From Nocardia aurantia (lineage in GTDB: Bacteria > Actinomycetota > Actinomycetes > Mycobacteriales > Mycobacteriaceae), in NCBI RefSeq assembly GCF_009604425.1, contig NZ_WEGI01000006.1:124001-188000 (forward strand): a stretch of 64,000 nucleotides of DNA, given 5' to 3'. Shown one piece after another: positions 27,684 through 36,780 of the stretch. The position numbers were made by a program, and so were the translations under genes. How positions within the stretch are numbered: position 1 is the stretch's first letter; every line of letters begins with the position of its first letter. The notes beneath the pieces were generated by a model. The model ran no database searches and was not told where the DNA came from. It saw nothing but the letters and a program-made list of their open reading frames with translations.

Positions 27684-28901
27684 ATGTGGGTTTTCGATCC
27701 GACCGCCGGGCAGGATGACTTCGACGCGGTGCCGGGCCTGCGCGCCGCGTGGGGCGACATGCTCGACAGTCTCTACAACCAGAACATCAACGGCCATACC
27801 GCCTGGAAGCCGGGCGGGACGGACCCGCAACCGTTCGCGATCCAGGAGCTGACGGGGTGGGGTCTGAGCTCGAGCGACCTGCGGTTCTTCAACCCGTTGG
27901 TCATACCGGTGCCCGACGACGCCGCACCGGTCAACGTGAACTGGAACGCGCTGCCGACCAGCTTCGACGCGCGGTTCGGCGGCAACACGACGAAGATCTA
28001 CCAGTTCCTCGATACGCCACAGAAGTTCCCCGGACTGACCCCACCGACCCGGATCCAGGACGAGTACTGCGAATGGGTGGTGACCCGCGACGCGGCGGGC
28101 AAGCTGACCAAGGTGGCATTCACCTCGGAGCCGCCGGAATACTATTCGTTCCTGCACGATCCGCCCGAGCATATCGACCCGAAGCTGACGCGCGCGCTGC
28201 TCGTCGAGCTCTACCGGACGATCGCGAACGACACGACCGTCGAACTCGCGGACCTCGAGGACACCCACGGCAACTACGATCCGTGGAACAAGTGGAACAA
28301 CGCGGCGTGCGTGCACATGCAGCAGCCCAACAATTCGCTGGGCGCGGAGGTCAACATCGCGGCGCGTGCGGCGATCCTGCGCCGGAATGCCAACGGCAAG
28401 TTGAAGACCGACGCCGACGATCTCATCCAGTGCGCGCAATACGGTGACGCGGCACGGCAGAGCGACCCGACGATCGGCGCCGCGGTCAACGCGGTGGCGC
28501 GGGCCGGCAAGCTCATCACCCTGGCGAATCCGGTGGGGCTCTACATGGCGTCGCTCGACACCACCGGCTGGACCACGCCGGACGGCACCGATCCGCAGAC
28601 GTTCTGGAACGTGACGCGAGGCTCGTCGGTGGGCGACGAGTCGAAGAACATGATCGTGCACGCCGAACTCAGCGTGCCGCCGGACAAGGGCTATCAGCTG
28701 TCGGACCTCGAGATCGCCGGCACGCCGCTGGCCTACGGCGGCCAGATCGCCGCGCGGATCAAGATGCGGCTCGGTGTGCTCGTCGGCCCGGCATCACAGA
28801 GACCGGCGCCGCGCGCGATCGGCTGCCTCGGCGCCCGGCCGGAGGCAGCGCCGAAGCCGCACGCGGCGGCGTTCGTGAGCCGAGCGAGCTCGTTGCCGTG
28901 A
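27684..28901 (+). CDS. uncharacterised protein paired with DyP peroxidase
   Basis: 405 residues from the ATG at 27684, which sits 6 bases after AGGGGGAG; a GTG two codons earlier lies within that ribosome site and is less likely. I do not recognise a family. No signal peptide or membrane helix is visible; the sequence is rich in Trp, Asn and Asp, with blocks such as NKWNNAACVHMQQPNN near the middle. The last 60 residues are Ala/Pro/Arg-rich. Its TGA overlaps the DyP start (GTGA), so the two are translationally coupled and probably work together, for example as a substrate-supplying or cargo partner of the peroxidase. That role is inference. Confidence 0.8.
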   Translation: MWVFDPTAGQDDFDAVPGLRAAWGDMLDSLYNQNINGHTAWKPGGTDPQPFAIQELTGWGLSSSDLRFFNPLVIPVPDDAAPVNVNWNALPTSFDARFGGNTTKIYQFLDTPQKFPGLTPPTRIQDEYCEWVVTRDAAGKLTKVAFTSEPPEYYSFLHDPPEHIDPKLTRALLVELYRTIANDTTVELADLEDTHGNYDPWNKWNNAACVHMQQPNNSLGAEVNIAARAAILRRNANGKLKTDADDLIQCAQYGDAARQSDPTIGAAVNAVARAGKLITLANPVGLYMASLDTTGWTTPDGTDPQTFWNVTRGSSVGDESKNMIVHAELSVPPDKGYQLSDLEIAGTPLAYGGQIAARIKMRLGVLVGPASQRPAPRAIGCLGARPEAAPKPHAAAFVSRASSLP

Positions 28902-30478
28902 CGCCACGTGAGCCCCGGCTGGCGCTCGAGGACATCCAGGGCGACGTGATCCCCGGCTTCAAGAACGACTGCCAGACTTTCTTGTTCTACAAGCTGATCG
29001 ACGTCGCGCGCGCCCGGACGTGGCTCGCGTCGATGCACGCCGAGCTCAGCACGGCGGAGGAGGTCGATCAGGGCAATCGGCTGTTCAGCGAGATGCGCCG
29101 GCGCCGCGGTGCCGACCCGGATCGCCTGTTCTTCGTCTGGCTCAACATCGCGCTGTCGGCGACCGCGCTGCGCGCGCTGACCGCGTCGAGCGACGTCGAC
29201 CAGTTCGACGACGAGGCGTTCAAGAACGGCATGGCCGAGGGGGCGACCGCACTCGGCGATCCGGCGGGCAGCACGAGCACGTGGCGGGTCGGCGGCGACG
29301 CGCACCCGGTCGATGTCGTGATCGTGCTGGCGTCGGATCATCCCGAGCTGATCGCGAGCCAGGAGCAGACGATCGATCGGGCGGCGCAGGCCGCGGGTCT
29401 GGCGCTGGTCGACGTCGAGCGCGGCCGGGTCCTGCCGGGCGCGCTCGCCGGCCACGAGCATTTCGGCTTCAAGGACGGAATCTCGGAGCCGGCGGTCCGC
29501 GGCACGAGGTCCGAGGCGCCCGAGGACTACTTCGTGCCCCGAACGATCCCGCGCACCGAGCCGTTCGAGGACTACTCGCTCGACTACGCCGCCCCGGGGC
29601 GCACGCTGATCTGGCCGGGACACGTGCTGTTCGGCTACGGCCGGCAGGATCCGGCGAAGGGCCCGCGCGTCGTCGCCGACAACCTCAGGCCGATCGGCCC
29701 GGCATGGGCGGACAACGGCTCGTTCATGGTGTTCCGCCGGCTGCGCCAGGACGTGCGCGCATTCGACACGTTCGTCCAGGACGCCGCGGCGAGCCTCACC
29801 GCGAGCCACCCGCAGGCGCCGTTCAGCGCGGACCTGGTGGGCGCATGCCTGGTCGGGCGCTGGAAATCGGGAACGCCGATCATGCGCGCTCCGCGGGAAG
29901 ATCTGCGGATCACCGGGGAGGCCGCGAATTACTTCCTGTACGACAACGCGGTGCCCGGCGCGCTACCCGGCGATCCCGCGCCGCTCGCGGCCGCGGATGA
30001 GGGCGGCACGACCTGCCCGGCCGCAGCGCACATCCGCAAGGTCAACCCGCGCGACAGCGCCACCGACATCGGCGGCGCCGGCAAAACCGTACCGAAACTG
30101 ATTCTGCGCCGCGGTATTCCGTACGGCGAACCCTACGACGCCGCGACGCCGGGCTCGGCCGACCTCGACCGCGGCCTGCTGTTCGTGTGCTTCCAGAGCT
30201 CCATCGACAACCAGTTCGCGTTCCTCATGCAGCGCTGGACCAACCAGGATGATCGGCCCGTACAGCTCGGCGTGACCGGACACGACGCGGTGATGGGCGA
30301 GCCCGCGCGACCGCGCAACTTCACGTTCGCGATCTCGCCGCCGGCCACGGCGATGACCCTGCCCGACCGCTGGGTCTCGGCCACCGGCGGCGAGTACTTC
30401 TTCATGCCGTCGATCTCGTTCTTCCGCGACACACTCGGCGCCGTGGACACCGGCCACGCCCGGCAGCTGACAGCTTGA
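28898..30478 (+). CDS. DyP-type heme peroxidase
   Basis: 526 residues starting at a GTG that overlaps the upstream stop. The DyP signature GFKDGIS holds the catalytic Asp (about D193), and AAHIRKVNPR holds the proximal heme ligand (about H378). A conserved FMPSISFF segment lies near the end. DyPs oxidise bulky substrates with H2O2. No Tat signal is seen at the N-terminus, so it is probably cytoplasmic or encapsulated. No encapsulin gene is adjacent. At 526 residues it is long for bacterial types A and B and fits the longer C/D-type group. Codon choice in this pair seems more GCG/TCG-rich than in its neighbours, possibly reflecting transfer. Confidence 0.9.
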   Translation: MTPREPRLALEDIQGDVIPGFKNDCQTFLFYKLIDVARARTWLASMHAELSTAEEVDQGNRLFSEMRRRRGADPDRLFFVWLNIALSATALRALTASSDVDQFDDEAFKNGMAEGATALGDPAGSTSTWRVGGDAHPVDVVIVLASDHPELIASQEQTIDRAAQAAGLALVDVERGRVLPGALAGHEHFGFKDGISEPAVRGTRSEAPEDYFVPRTIPRTEPFEDYSLDYAAPGRTLIWPGHVLFGYGRQDPAKGPRVVADNLRPIGPAWADNGSFMVFRRLRQDVRAFDTFVQDAAASLTASHPQAPFSADLVGACLVGRWKSGTPIMRAPREDLRITGEAANYFLYDNAVPGALPGDPAPLAAADEGGTTCPAAAHIRKVNPRDSATDIGGAGKTVPKLILRRGIPYGEPYDAATPGSADLDRGLLFVCFQSSIDNQFAFLMQRWTNQDDRPVQLGVTGHDAVMGEPARPRNFTFAISPPATAMTLPDRWVSATGGEYFFMPSISFFRDTLGAVDTGHARQLTA

Positions 30479-30757
30479 ACCCGAAAGCAATTCGGCTCGG
30501 CCGCACCGACATCGGAGTGTGTCGGCCCCAGCCGTTAGGGTTCGCCCATGGCAGACCTACCGAGCAGATCAGTCCTCGTCCGTACCTAGCAGTCCGAGTC
30601 CTGCCACCCCAGGATTACGACGACAGCGTCCACACGCCGTTCCGGGTGGTGCCCGATCGACTGTGGAGCGTGGAAACAACCTCAACCAGGCAAACCTGGG
30701 CTGGGCGGTTTCGCGAACGCGGTAGACACCGACGGCATCTACCGCGGCCGAGCGGTT

Positions 30758-31156
30758 GTGACGGAATCGGATTTCGAGTTCAGCGTGCGCGCGATCATGG
30801 CGCAACGACTGGCCCACCTCACCCCGAACGATCGACCCGGCTACATCGAAGCATTCCTCGAAGAGATCGGCGAGCGCGCCTTCGCCCTCGGAACCGTTCT
30901 CGCGTCGCTGTCTTCCGGCGAAGACTACTACCTGGTCTTCCTCACACCGACCCAATTCCGGGAACTCGCACGGCTTTTCACCGCACACGGAATGAACGCC
31001 GAAATCGTGCGACGTGGCTGCTGGACGCAGCGCATAACCGCGGAACAGAGCGCCGCGATCAGAGCCTGGGCCACAGCCCGCAGCGGAAAGATCACCGCCG
31101 GCGAGCCGACCGTCACGGGGGTGGTCAGAAGCCCCGAGGAAGAACCATTCGGCTGA
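30758..31156 (+). CDS. hypothetical protein, 132 aa
   Basis: Starts at a GTG with no clear ribosome site; the frame is open and protein-like for about 19 codons upstream but without a normal start, so the 5' end is uncertain. The translation is acidic and amphipathic (for example YIEAFLEEIGERAF, then YYLVFLTPTQFRELARLF), with no membrane helix. I do not recognise a family. It is isolated: 279 bases from the DyP gene upstream and about 500 bases from the next gene. The 30479-30757 gap holds nothing I can support. Confidence 0.5.
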   Translation: MTESDFEFSVRAIMAQRLAHLTPNDRPGYIEAFLEEIGERAFALGTVLASLSSGEDYYLVFLTPTQFRELARLFTAHGMNAEIVRRGCWTQRITAEQSAAIRAWATARSGKITAGEPTVTGVVRSPEEEPFG

Positions 31157-31373
31157 CACAGCGATTCGGCAGTAATCGGCCAACGACTGCACCACCCATC
31201 CGATAATCGGCACCACCGGTCAGTACGCGAGACCGACCGGCGAACATCACCTGTGGCCTTTTCGACAACGATCGGAACGAGGCATGTGCGCGTACTTGCG
31301 TCGGCTGTAGCCGGCGGGTCGGAACGGGCTGGCCCGCCCGGCGCCGAGCCGCCCTCACGAGCGGGTGTAGTTC

Positions 31374-31584
31374 TCAGTCAGGACGGTCCGGCCGTGATTG
31401 CTCGATGGAGTTGCACCGACCCGCCGGACTGGCGTCGTGCCGACCGGAATCCGGGTAGCTGGGCCGCTCTTTCGGACCCGGTGGGTTCCAGGCGTAGCCA
31501 ACCGATATCGCGATGAAGAACAGCACAGCGACGACGGCGGTGAGCTCAATGGCGATCCGCCGGCTCAGGGGGCCGAATCCTCAT
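31374..31584 (-). pseudogene. possible small single-pass membrane protein with a frameshift
   Basis: An ATG at 31584 follows GGAG at good spacing and opens a short frame (MRIRPP) that is lost at a run of five G (plus strand 31568-31572). Removing one base joins it to a 65-codon frame with a clear membrane segment (LTAVVAVLFFIAISVGYAW) and a polar Pro-rich tail, ending at 31374. Translation could otherwise start at an internal GTG near 31526. Too short to name. The remainder of 31157-31663 shows nothing else I can support. Confidence 0.35.
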
Positions 31585-31663
31585 GGTGTGCTCCGTGATT
31601 GGCGACGTGGTGTTTGTCAATGGACAAGAAACGCACGCGTGACGTGACGTGTCGTGGCGGGTC

Positions 31664-32539
31664 TCACCGGGGTGAACCCGGTAGCCGGTCCAGGAATGCG
31701 GCGATGAGTGCGGCTATCTCGCCCAGATGGGTTTCCAGGGCGAAGTGGCCGGTGTCGAACAGATGTAGTTCGGCGTCGGGGAGGTCGGTCAGGTAGGCGT
31801 GAGCGCCGGGTGCGGGGAAGAAGGGATCGTTGGCGCCCCAGGTGATCAGGGTGGGTGGGGTGTGCTCGCGCAGCCAGGCCTGCCAGGCCGGGTAGCGGGC
31901 GATGTTGGATTTGTAGTCGAAGGCCAGCGCCACCTGTGCCTGCTTGCGGCCGGGTAGATCCAGGAAATGCTGGTCCAGCAGCCAGGATTCGGGAAACAGC
32001 ACGGTGGTGTCGGCGACGCCGGTTTCGTACTGGTTGCGGGTGCCCGCGAGGGTGAGTAGCTCGCGGATCGTGTCTTCGGCGCCGGCCTGCTCGGGCCGCA
32101 GCGCGGTGAATGCCCGTGCCCCGTCGGAAAGTCCTGCCGCGTAGACGTTTCCGTTCTGCACGACCAACCCCGCGATCCATTCCGGGTGGCGTTCGGCGAG
32201 GCGGAAGCCGACCGGGGCGCCGAAGTCGAAGACATACACGGCGAATCGGGTCAGTTCCAGTCGTCGCACGAATCCCTCGGCAATATCGGCCAGACGGTCG
32301 AAGGTGTAGTCGAAATCGGCTGGTGCGGTGGTGTTTCCGAAACCGGGGTAGTCCGGCGCGATCAGCCGGTAACGATCGCCCAGCACGTCGATGAGCCGCC
32401 GGAACTGATGCGAGGCCGACGGGAAGCCGTGCAGCAGCAACAGTGCCGGAGCATCGGTGCGAGTGGGCACGGACTCCCGGTAGAAGACGTCCACGCCCTC
32501 GACCTCGAGACGGCGGTGTCTGATCAGCGGCACGTCCAT
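31664..32539 (-). CDS. alpha/beta hydrolase, haloalkane dehalogenase/epoxide hydrolase-like
   Basis: 291 residues from the ATG at 32539 (MDVPLIRHRRLEVEG); an ATG 54 bases earlier would add 18 unlikely residues that overlap the operator. HGFPSASHQF is the oxyanion loop; the nucleophile elbow reads VFDFGAPVG, with Asp (D105) instead of Ser, as in dehalogenases and epoxide hydrolases. The acid is in WGANDPFFP and the base in DTGHFALE. It is divergent from the CGNR regulator gene, with a 10-base inverted repeat between them, so it is probably repressed or activated by that regulator. The true substrate is unknown. Confidence 0.85.
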   Translation of the reverse strand: MDVPLIRHRRLEVEGVDVFYRESVPTRTDAPALLLLHGFPSASHQFRRLIDVLGDRYRLIAPDYPGFGNTTAPADFDYTFDRLADIAEGFVRRLELTRFAVYVFDFGAPVGFRLAERHPEWIAGLVVQNGNVYAAGLSDGARAFTALRPEQAGAEDTIRELLTLAGTRNQYETGVADTTVLFPESWLLDQHFLDLPGRKQAQVALAFDYKSNIARYPAWQAWLREHTPPTLITWGANDPFFPAPGAHAYLTDLPDAELHLFDTGHFALETHLGEIAALIAAFLDRLPGSPR

Positions 32540-32569
32540 GATTTCACATGCTTTCTTTCGGTGTTGATG

Positions 32570-32599
32570 CATTAGATGTAAGTCGCCCAACATCTAATG
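32570..32599. promoter_or_regulatory. inverted-repeat operator between hydrolase and CGNR regulator
   Basis: CATTAGATGT (32570-32579) and ACATCTAATG (32590-32599) form a perfect 10-base inverted repeat with a 10-base spacer, in an AT-rich 89-base divergent intergenic region of a GC-rich genome. A further partial copy (ATGTAGCATTAG) follows at 32613-32624. The location is ideal for a dimeric regulator controlling both genes, most simply the adjacent CGNR protein. Confidence 0.75.
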
Positions 32600-32628
32600 T
32601 GTCAAATCGACGATGTAGCATTAGCGAC

Positions 32629-33225
32629 ATGAGTGAGGCGGCCTTCCTGATCGGTGAGCCGTTGGCGCTGGATCTGGTCAATACCCATCCGGCTGACACC
32701 GACCTGCTGACCACCCCCGATCAGCTCGCCGATTGGCTGCGACAGGAGACCGAGCGGCTCCCAGAACCCCCGCCCGAGCATCCGAGTGCCGAAGATCTGC
32801 GGCAGGTGCGGCAAATCCGCGAGCACATCGCCGCGGTGTGCGAGGCCTTGCTGCACGACCGGCGACCACCCGCGGCCGCACTGCGCGCATTCGACAATGC
32901 GCAATCCGCCGCACCCGCCATCCGGCAGCTGCACTGGGACGGCACCACGCTCACCGCCACCGTGCACCGCACCGGTTCCGCCGGCACCCGGCTCGCTGCT
33001 GCTCTCGCCGAATCCGCCGTGGAACTGCTGGGAAGCCCGGCCATCGCCCGCCTGAAACAGTGCGAGGCCGAGGACTGCGTCCTGCTGTTCCTACCCGCTC
33101 ACCCCCGCCGCCGCTGGTGCTCACCACAACGCTGCGGCAACCGGATCCGCGTGGCCCGCTACTACGACCGCCACAGCACCGCCAAGCACACCAAAGACGA
33201 CGAATCACATCAACGACTCCCCTGA
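32629..33225 (+). CDS. CGNR zinc-finger transcriptional regulator
   Basis: 198 residues from the ATG at 32629. The N-terminal part is the ABATE-type (stress-induced) domain starting at FLIGEPLALDLVNT. The C-terminal zinc finger has Cys145, Cys150, Cys164 and Cys169 with the eponymous CGNR at 169-172. Such proteins are small DNA-binding regulators usually set next to hydrolase or detoxification genes. Here it is divergent from a dehalogenase-like hydrolase, with an inverted-repeat operator in the gap. Ligand unknown. Confidence 0.9.
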   Translation: MSEAAFLIGEPLALDLVNTHPADTDLLTTPDQLADWLRQETERLPEPPPEHPSAEDLRQVRQIREHIAAVCEALLHDRRPPAAALRAFDNAQSAAPAIRQLHWDGTTLTATVHRTGSAGTRLAAALAESAVELLGSPAIARLKQCEAEDCVLLFLPAHPRRRWCSPQRCGNRIRVARYYDRHSTAKHTKDDESHQRLP

Positions 33226-33289
33226 AAAGGCGAGCCGAAGAACTGCGCCACGCTTCGAACCGGAACCGGCACGAGTGAATTCGCCGAGA

Positions 33290-33580
33290 TCATGGATGTC
33301 GAGAACGGCTTGACAGGATCCGCGCGAGGCGGCGTTGGCGGACATGGCCGTTGCCGCTGCCGTTGCCGTGACGGCTGTGCAGGATCGTGGTCTGTGCTGC
33401 CGAAAGCCGAGCCGGGATCCGACCGATTGGTTCGGGATTGCACAACCGATACGGGATGGTCAGATACTCGCCTTGAACCCACGCGCTGCAACCGTGCAGG
33501 GGCAAGCGGTCCGGCACCAAGGCTTGCGCGACCACGCGCACGTCAGCGGCCAGGACTGTCGGCAAGTAGTGCAGCGGCAT
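33290..33580 (-). pseudogene. possible degraded conserved hypothetical protein
   Basis: The - strand frame encodes DVRVVAQALVPDRLPLHGC, VQGEYLTIPYRL and HVRQRRLARIL, which I recognise loosely as blocks recurring in unnamed actinobacterial proteins of about 170 residues. The expected C-terminal part is missing and the spacing between blocks is disturbed. No ribosome site was found. Low confidence; the 33226-33641 region otherwise holds no gene. Confidence 0.35.
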
Positions 33581-33641
33581 TGCAGCGTATCGGTGCCGAG
33601 GTGACCGGATGCGTTTGCGCAGCCGATCCGGTTGCGGCGTC

Positions 33642-34532
33642 CTACTCTGTGCGCGTCAGAAAGCTCAGAATCGCTGCTGCCGCCGCCTGTGGCTGATCCT
33701 GCACCAGGAAGTGCTTCGCTCCGGCGATGGTCCGCCGCTCGACGTGGTTGGCTACCTGCGTGATCGAGGCATGGGAGAGGTCACCGAACCCCTTCTCGGC
33801 TGCGAGCGAGAGCACCGGGAGGGCGAGCTGTTTCACGGCGAGCCGGTCGCGATTGACTTTCGCGTCGTCGAGGAGGGTCCGATAATAGTTGAAGCTCGCC
33901 ACGAGGCCGCCTGCCGCATAGCTGCGCGCGTATTCGTCGATGTCGGTCGGCGTCAGCGCGTCCGGGTGCAGCGTGCCGCGCCGGTAGAAATACTCGATAA
34001 ACGGCCGCTCGCGCCCGGCGACCAGCACCTCGTTGATTCCCTGCGCCATGTTGAAACCCATGTGCCAGCTGCCGCCGTGGGCCACATCCATCGACGCTTC
34101 GAGGCCGAACCCCGGAACAGCGCTCTCGATGAAGACGAAGTCGCGCACATCCGCCGGAAAGCTTGCCGCATAAGCGAAGCCGACGGGCCCGCCCATGTCC
34201 TGGGCGACGAGGTGAACGCGGCCGAATCCCAGCGATCGCATCAGTTCGTGCAGGTCGGTCGCGACCGTCACTTTGTCGTAGCCGTCGGCGGGGCGCTCGG
34301 AATCGCCGTAGCCGCGCATGTCGGGCGCTACCACGGTGAACCGGGCTGCCAGTGCCGGGACGACCTTGCGCCACGCATACCAGGTCTCGGGCCAACCATG
34401 AAGCAGGAGAACCGGATCGCCGCTGCCGGCGATCACGTAGTGCAGCCGCACACCGTTGACCGTCGCATAGCGTGATGTCGCTCCATCCGGCACCGGCGCG
34501 CGCAATGCCGGCCGGCCGTCACCGGGCTGCAT
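33642..34532 (-). CDS. epoxide hydrolase-like alpha/beta hydrolase
   Basis: 296 residues from the ATG at 34532. HGWPETWYAW is the oxyanion motif of epoxide hydrolases, AQDMGGPVG carries the Asp nucleophile (D112), and GAKHFLVQDQP the catalytic His. No signal peptide. Isolated: no neighbour within 100 bases on the same strand. Epoxide hydrolase is the best guess; a fluoroacetate or haloalkane dehalogenase has the same elbow, so the substrate class is open. Confidence 0.87.
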   Translation of the reverse strand: MQPGDGRPALRAPVPDGATSRYATVNGVRLHYVIAGSGDPVLLLHGWPETWYAWRKVVPALAARFTVVAPDMRGYGDSERPADGYDKVTVATDLHELMRSLGFGRVHLVAQDMGGPVGFAYAASFPADVRDFVFIESAVPGFGLEASMDVAHGGSWHMGFNMAQGINEVLVAGRERPFIEYFYRRGTLHPDALTPTDIDEYARSYAAGGLVASFNYYRTLLDDAKVNRDRLAVKQLALPVLSLAAEKGFGDLSHASITQVANHVERRTIAGAKHFLVQDQPQAAAAAILSFLTRTE

Positions 34533-34954
34533 GAGCGCGCCTGGGCATCATCAACATCGCCGTCATCTCCGCTGCACAGGTGCGACGTGATACCAGCATG
34601 TCAGTACCACCTCTTCGCGATACGCCGAGCATCAATCGATCGTCGCCGAGCATAACGGCTCCACGACGCGCATGTCGTGGACACGTTCGCGATCATGCAC
34701 GACGACCGGTCGCCCGATGGCAACATCCGGTACGCACGCAACTCGGCATGAGCAGAAGCCGGTGGCGCGTGCCTGTCGAGGCTGCGTAAGTGATCGTGCC
34801 GTCTCTTGACGGCGACGCACCTTGGAGCGGTGACGGACCGGATTCCAGGTCCTGCGCGGCACACCCGCCATCGAGCCGCCCGACGGCCGATCACCTGCGC
34901 CGATGGCCGCCACCGCGCGGTGAGCACGGTAGCAGCCCGGCGCCTCGGTCGCGG
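34533..34954. other. 422-base intergenic region
   Basis: I see no gene, RNA or repeat that I can support. Open frames here are out-of-phase and lack ribosome sites. It contains the upstream region of the epoxide hydrolase gene and the downstream region of the lipoprotein gene. Confidence 0.5.
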
Positions 34955-36292
34955 TCAGCGGTTGTACCGGACAACCAGGAAGTTGTCGCCTTGGCGCGGG
35001 TCGGCTGTGCTGCCGGCCACGACGATCTTCCCGTCGCGCTGCACCACCGTGGCATTACCGTGATCGGCCTTGGTGCCCAGATCGGTGGATATCTTCCCGC
35101 CGTCGCCGAGCCCGGCGTCGAGCACACCGCCGGCGGTGTAGCGGGCGACCGCGATGTTGTCACCGGTGGCGGCGCCGTGACTGGTACCCGCGGCGACGAG
35201 CTTGCCGTCCGGTTCTATGCCCAGCCCGAGGGCGATGTCGGCCTTGCCGCCGAAATCGGTCGCCACCTTCCCACGCTCGCCGAAGGTGGTGTCGAGGTGA
35301 CCGTCCGGCGTGTACCGGACCAGCACGAAATTGTCGCCCTGGACAGGGTCGGTGGTGGACCCGGCCACGACGATCCGGCCGTCGGGCTGCACCACGACCG
35401 CGTTGCCGTGGTCTGCCCGGGTCCCGAGATCGGTGGACACCTTCCCGCCGTCGCCGAACCCGGCGTCGAGCACACCGCCGGCGGTGTAGCGGGCAACCGC
35501 GATGTTGTCACCGGTGGCCGTGCCGTGACTGGTACCCACCACGACGATCGACCCGTCCGGCTGCAACACGACCGCGTTCGCGACGTCGGCCTTCCCGCCG
35601 AAATCGGTCGACACCAGGCCGTTGTTACCGAATCCGTTGTCGGGCTTGCCATCCGGCAGATACCGCAGGACTGCGAAGTTGTCGCCCTGCGCCGGATTCG
35701 GATCCCGGGTCGACCCGGCGACGACGATCCGGCCGTCGGGTCGTACGACGACCGTGTTGCCGTGGTCTGCCTGGGTTCCGAGATCGGTGGACACCTTCCC
35801 GCCGTCGCCGAACCCGGCGTCGAGCACACCGCCGGCGGTGTAGCGGGCAACCGCGATGTTGTCACCGGTGGCCGTGCCGTGACTGGTACCGACCACGACG
35901 ATCGCGCCGTCGGATTGCAGCGCAACAGCGTTCGCGACATCGGCCTTGCCACCGAAATCCGTGGAAACCCTCCCCTGGTCACCGAAGGGGGTATCCGGCC
36001 GCCCGTCCGGCGTGAAACGGGCGACCGCGAAGTTGTCGCCCTGCACCGGATCCTGCGTCGAGCCCGCGACGACGATCTTCCCATCGGGCTGCACCGCGAC
36101 CGCCCGTGCCCGGTCGGCCGAGGAACCGAAATCAGCAGACACCGCACCCGCCGAACCGAACCCGGCGTCCAGCGTCCCTGCCGCCTCCGTGGCGGAATGC
36201 GCGCTGGAGCACGACGCGACCACCATTGTGGCGATCGCACCGAATCCCAAGCGGAGCAGCGTCTTTCCCGACAATCGTGTAGCACACAGCAT
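34955..36292 (-). CDS. Delta-60 repeat lipoprotein
   Basis: 445 residues from the ATG at 36292 (ribosome site GAGAGAGG). A lipoprotein signal with lipobox VVASC at about residue 28 predicts export and lipid anchoring. The rest is seven or so Delta-60 repeats of 57-60 residues, each with QPDGKIVVAG-like and YTAGGVLDAGFG-like blocks, predicted to fold as a beta propeller. Two repeat types alternate: one with FGGKAD...GTSHGTATGDN, the other with LGT.ADHGN...GST.DP.QGDN. The protein is probably a surface binding module; function unknown. Confidence 0.85.
   Translation of the reverse strand: MLCATRLSGKTLLRLGFGAIATMVVASCSSAHSATEAAGTLDAGFGSAGAVSADFGSSADRARAVAVQPDGKIVVAGSTQDPVQGDNFAVARFTPDGRPDTPFGDQGRVSTDFGGKADVANAVALQSDGAIVVVGTSHGTATGDNIAVARYTAGGVLDAGFGDGGKVSTDLGTQADHGNTVVVRPDGRIVVAGSTRDPNPAQGDNFAVLRYLPDGKPDNGFGNNGLVSTDFGGKADVANAVVLQPDGSIVVVGTSHGTATGDNIAVARYTAGGVLDAGFGDGGKVSTDLGTRADHGNAVVVQPDGRIVVAGSTTDPVQGDNFVLVRYTPDGHLDTTFGERGKVATDFGGKADIALGLGIEPDGKLVAAGTSHGAATGDNIAVARYTAGGVLDAGLGDGGKISTDLGTKADHGNATVVQRDGKIVVAGSTADPRQGDNFLVVRYNR
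35060..36160 (-). repeat. alternating Delta-60 repeat DNA, period about 350 bases
   Basis: Nearly identical blocks start at about 35083, 35431 and 35785 (348 and 354 bases apart), each covering two 58-residue repeats. The similarity at DNA level, not just protein level, indicates recent tandem duplication or gene conversion of a two-repeat unit. Confidence 0.7.
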
Positions 36293-36780
36293 TCCGGCTA
36301 CCTCTCTCGACGATTCGACGACGGTAGAGCGAAAACTGCCCGGGCAAACCCGGGGCACACCACGAACACCCACAGTATGACCACCTGCCCCCGGCAACGG
36401 CCCCGAATGAACACGTTGCCGAGTACCGATACGCGAGCCCGGGGTCCCGGCGCGGCGGTCGAACAACGCCCGGACACGGGCCTCGGCCGCGGCGTCGGAC
36501 CCGCTTCGCTTGCCTGGTAGCGGACTCCGGCCTCGGCCTCGGGTCTCCCGCTGCCATACCGCCTTCTCGGCGCAAGCGCACGCGGTGGCGATCCATTCCA
36601 CCGCCAGTCGATGAGCGAACGCACGGAAGTCTGCATGGGTGGATGCGGTGCGGCGCAACAGACTTCGCGCGACCTGCGGCATTACCGGACGGGGACCATT
36701 CAGATCGGCTGTGAGTCCCTGTCCGGCGGCGCCGAGCCCAGGATTCTGGACTCGCCGGGTAGTTCGCACGTGGCTTGCGG
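36293..36780. other. 488-base intergenic region
   Basis: No gene that I can support. It contains the promoter side of the lipoprotein gene and the end of the RibD-like gene. Confidence 0.45.
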
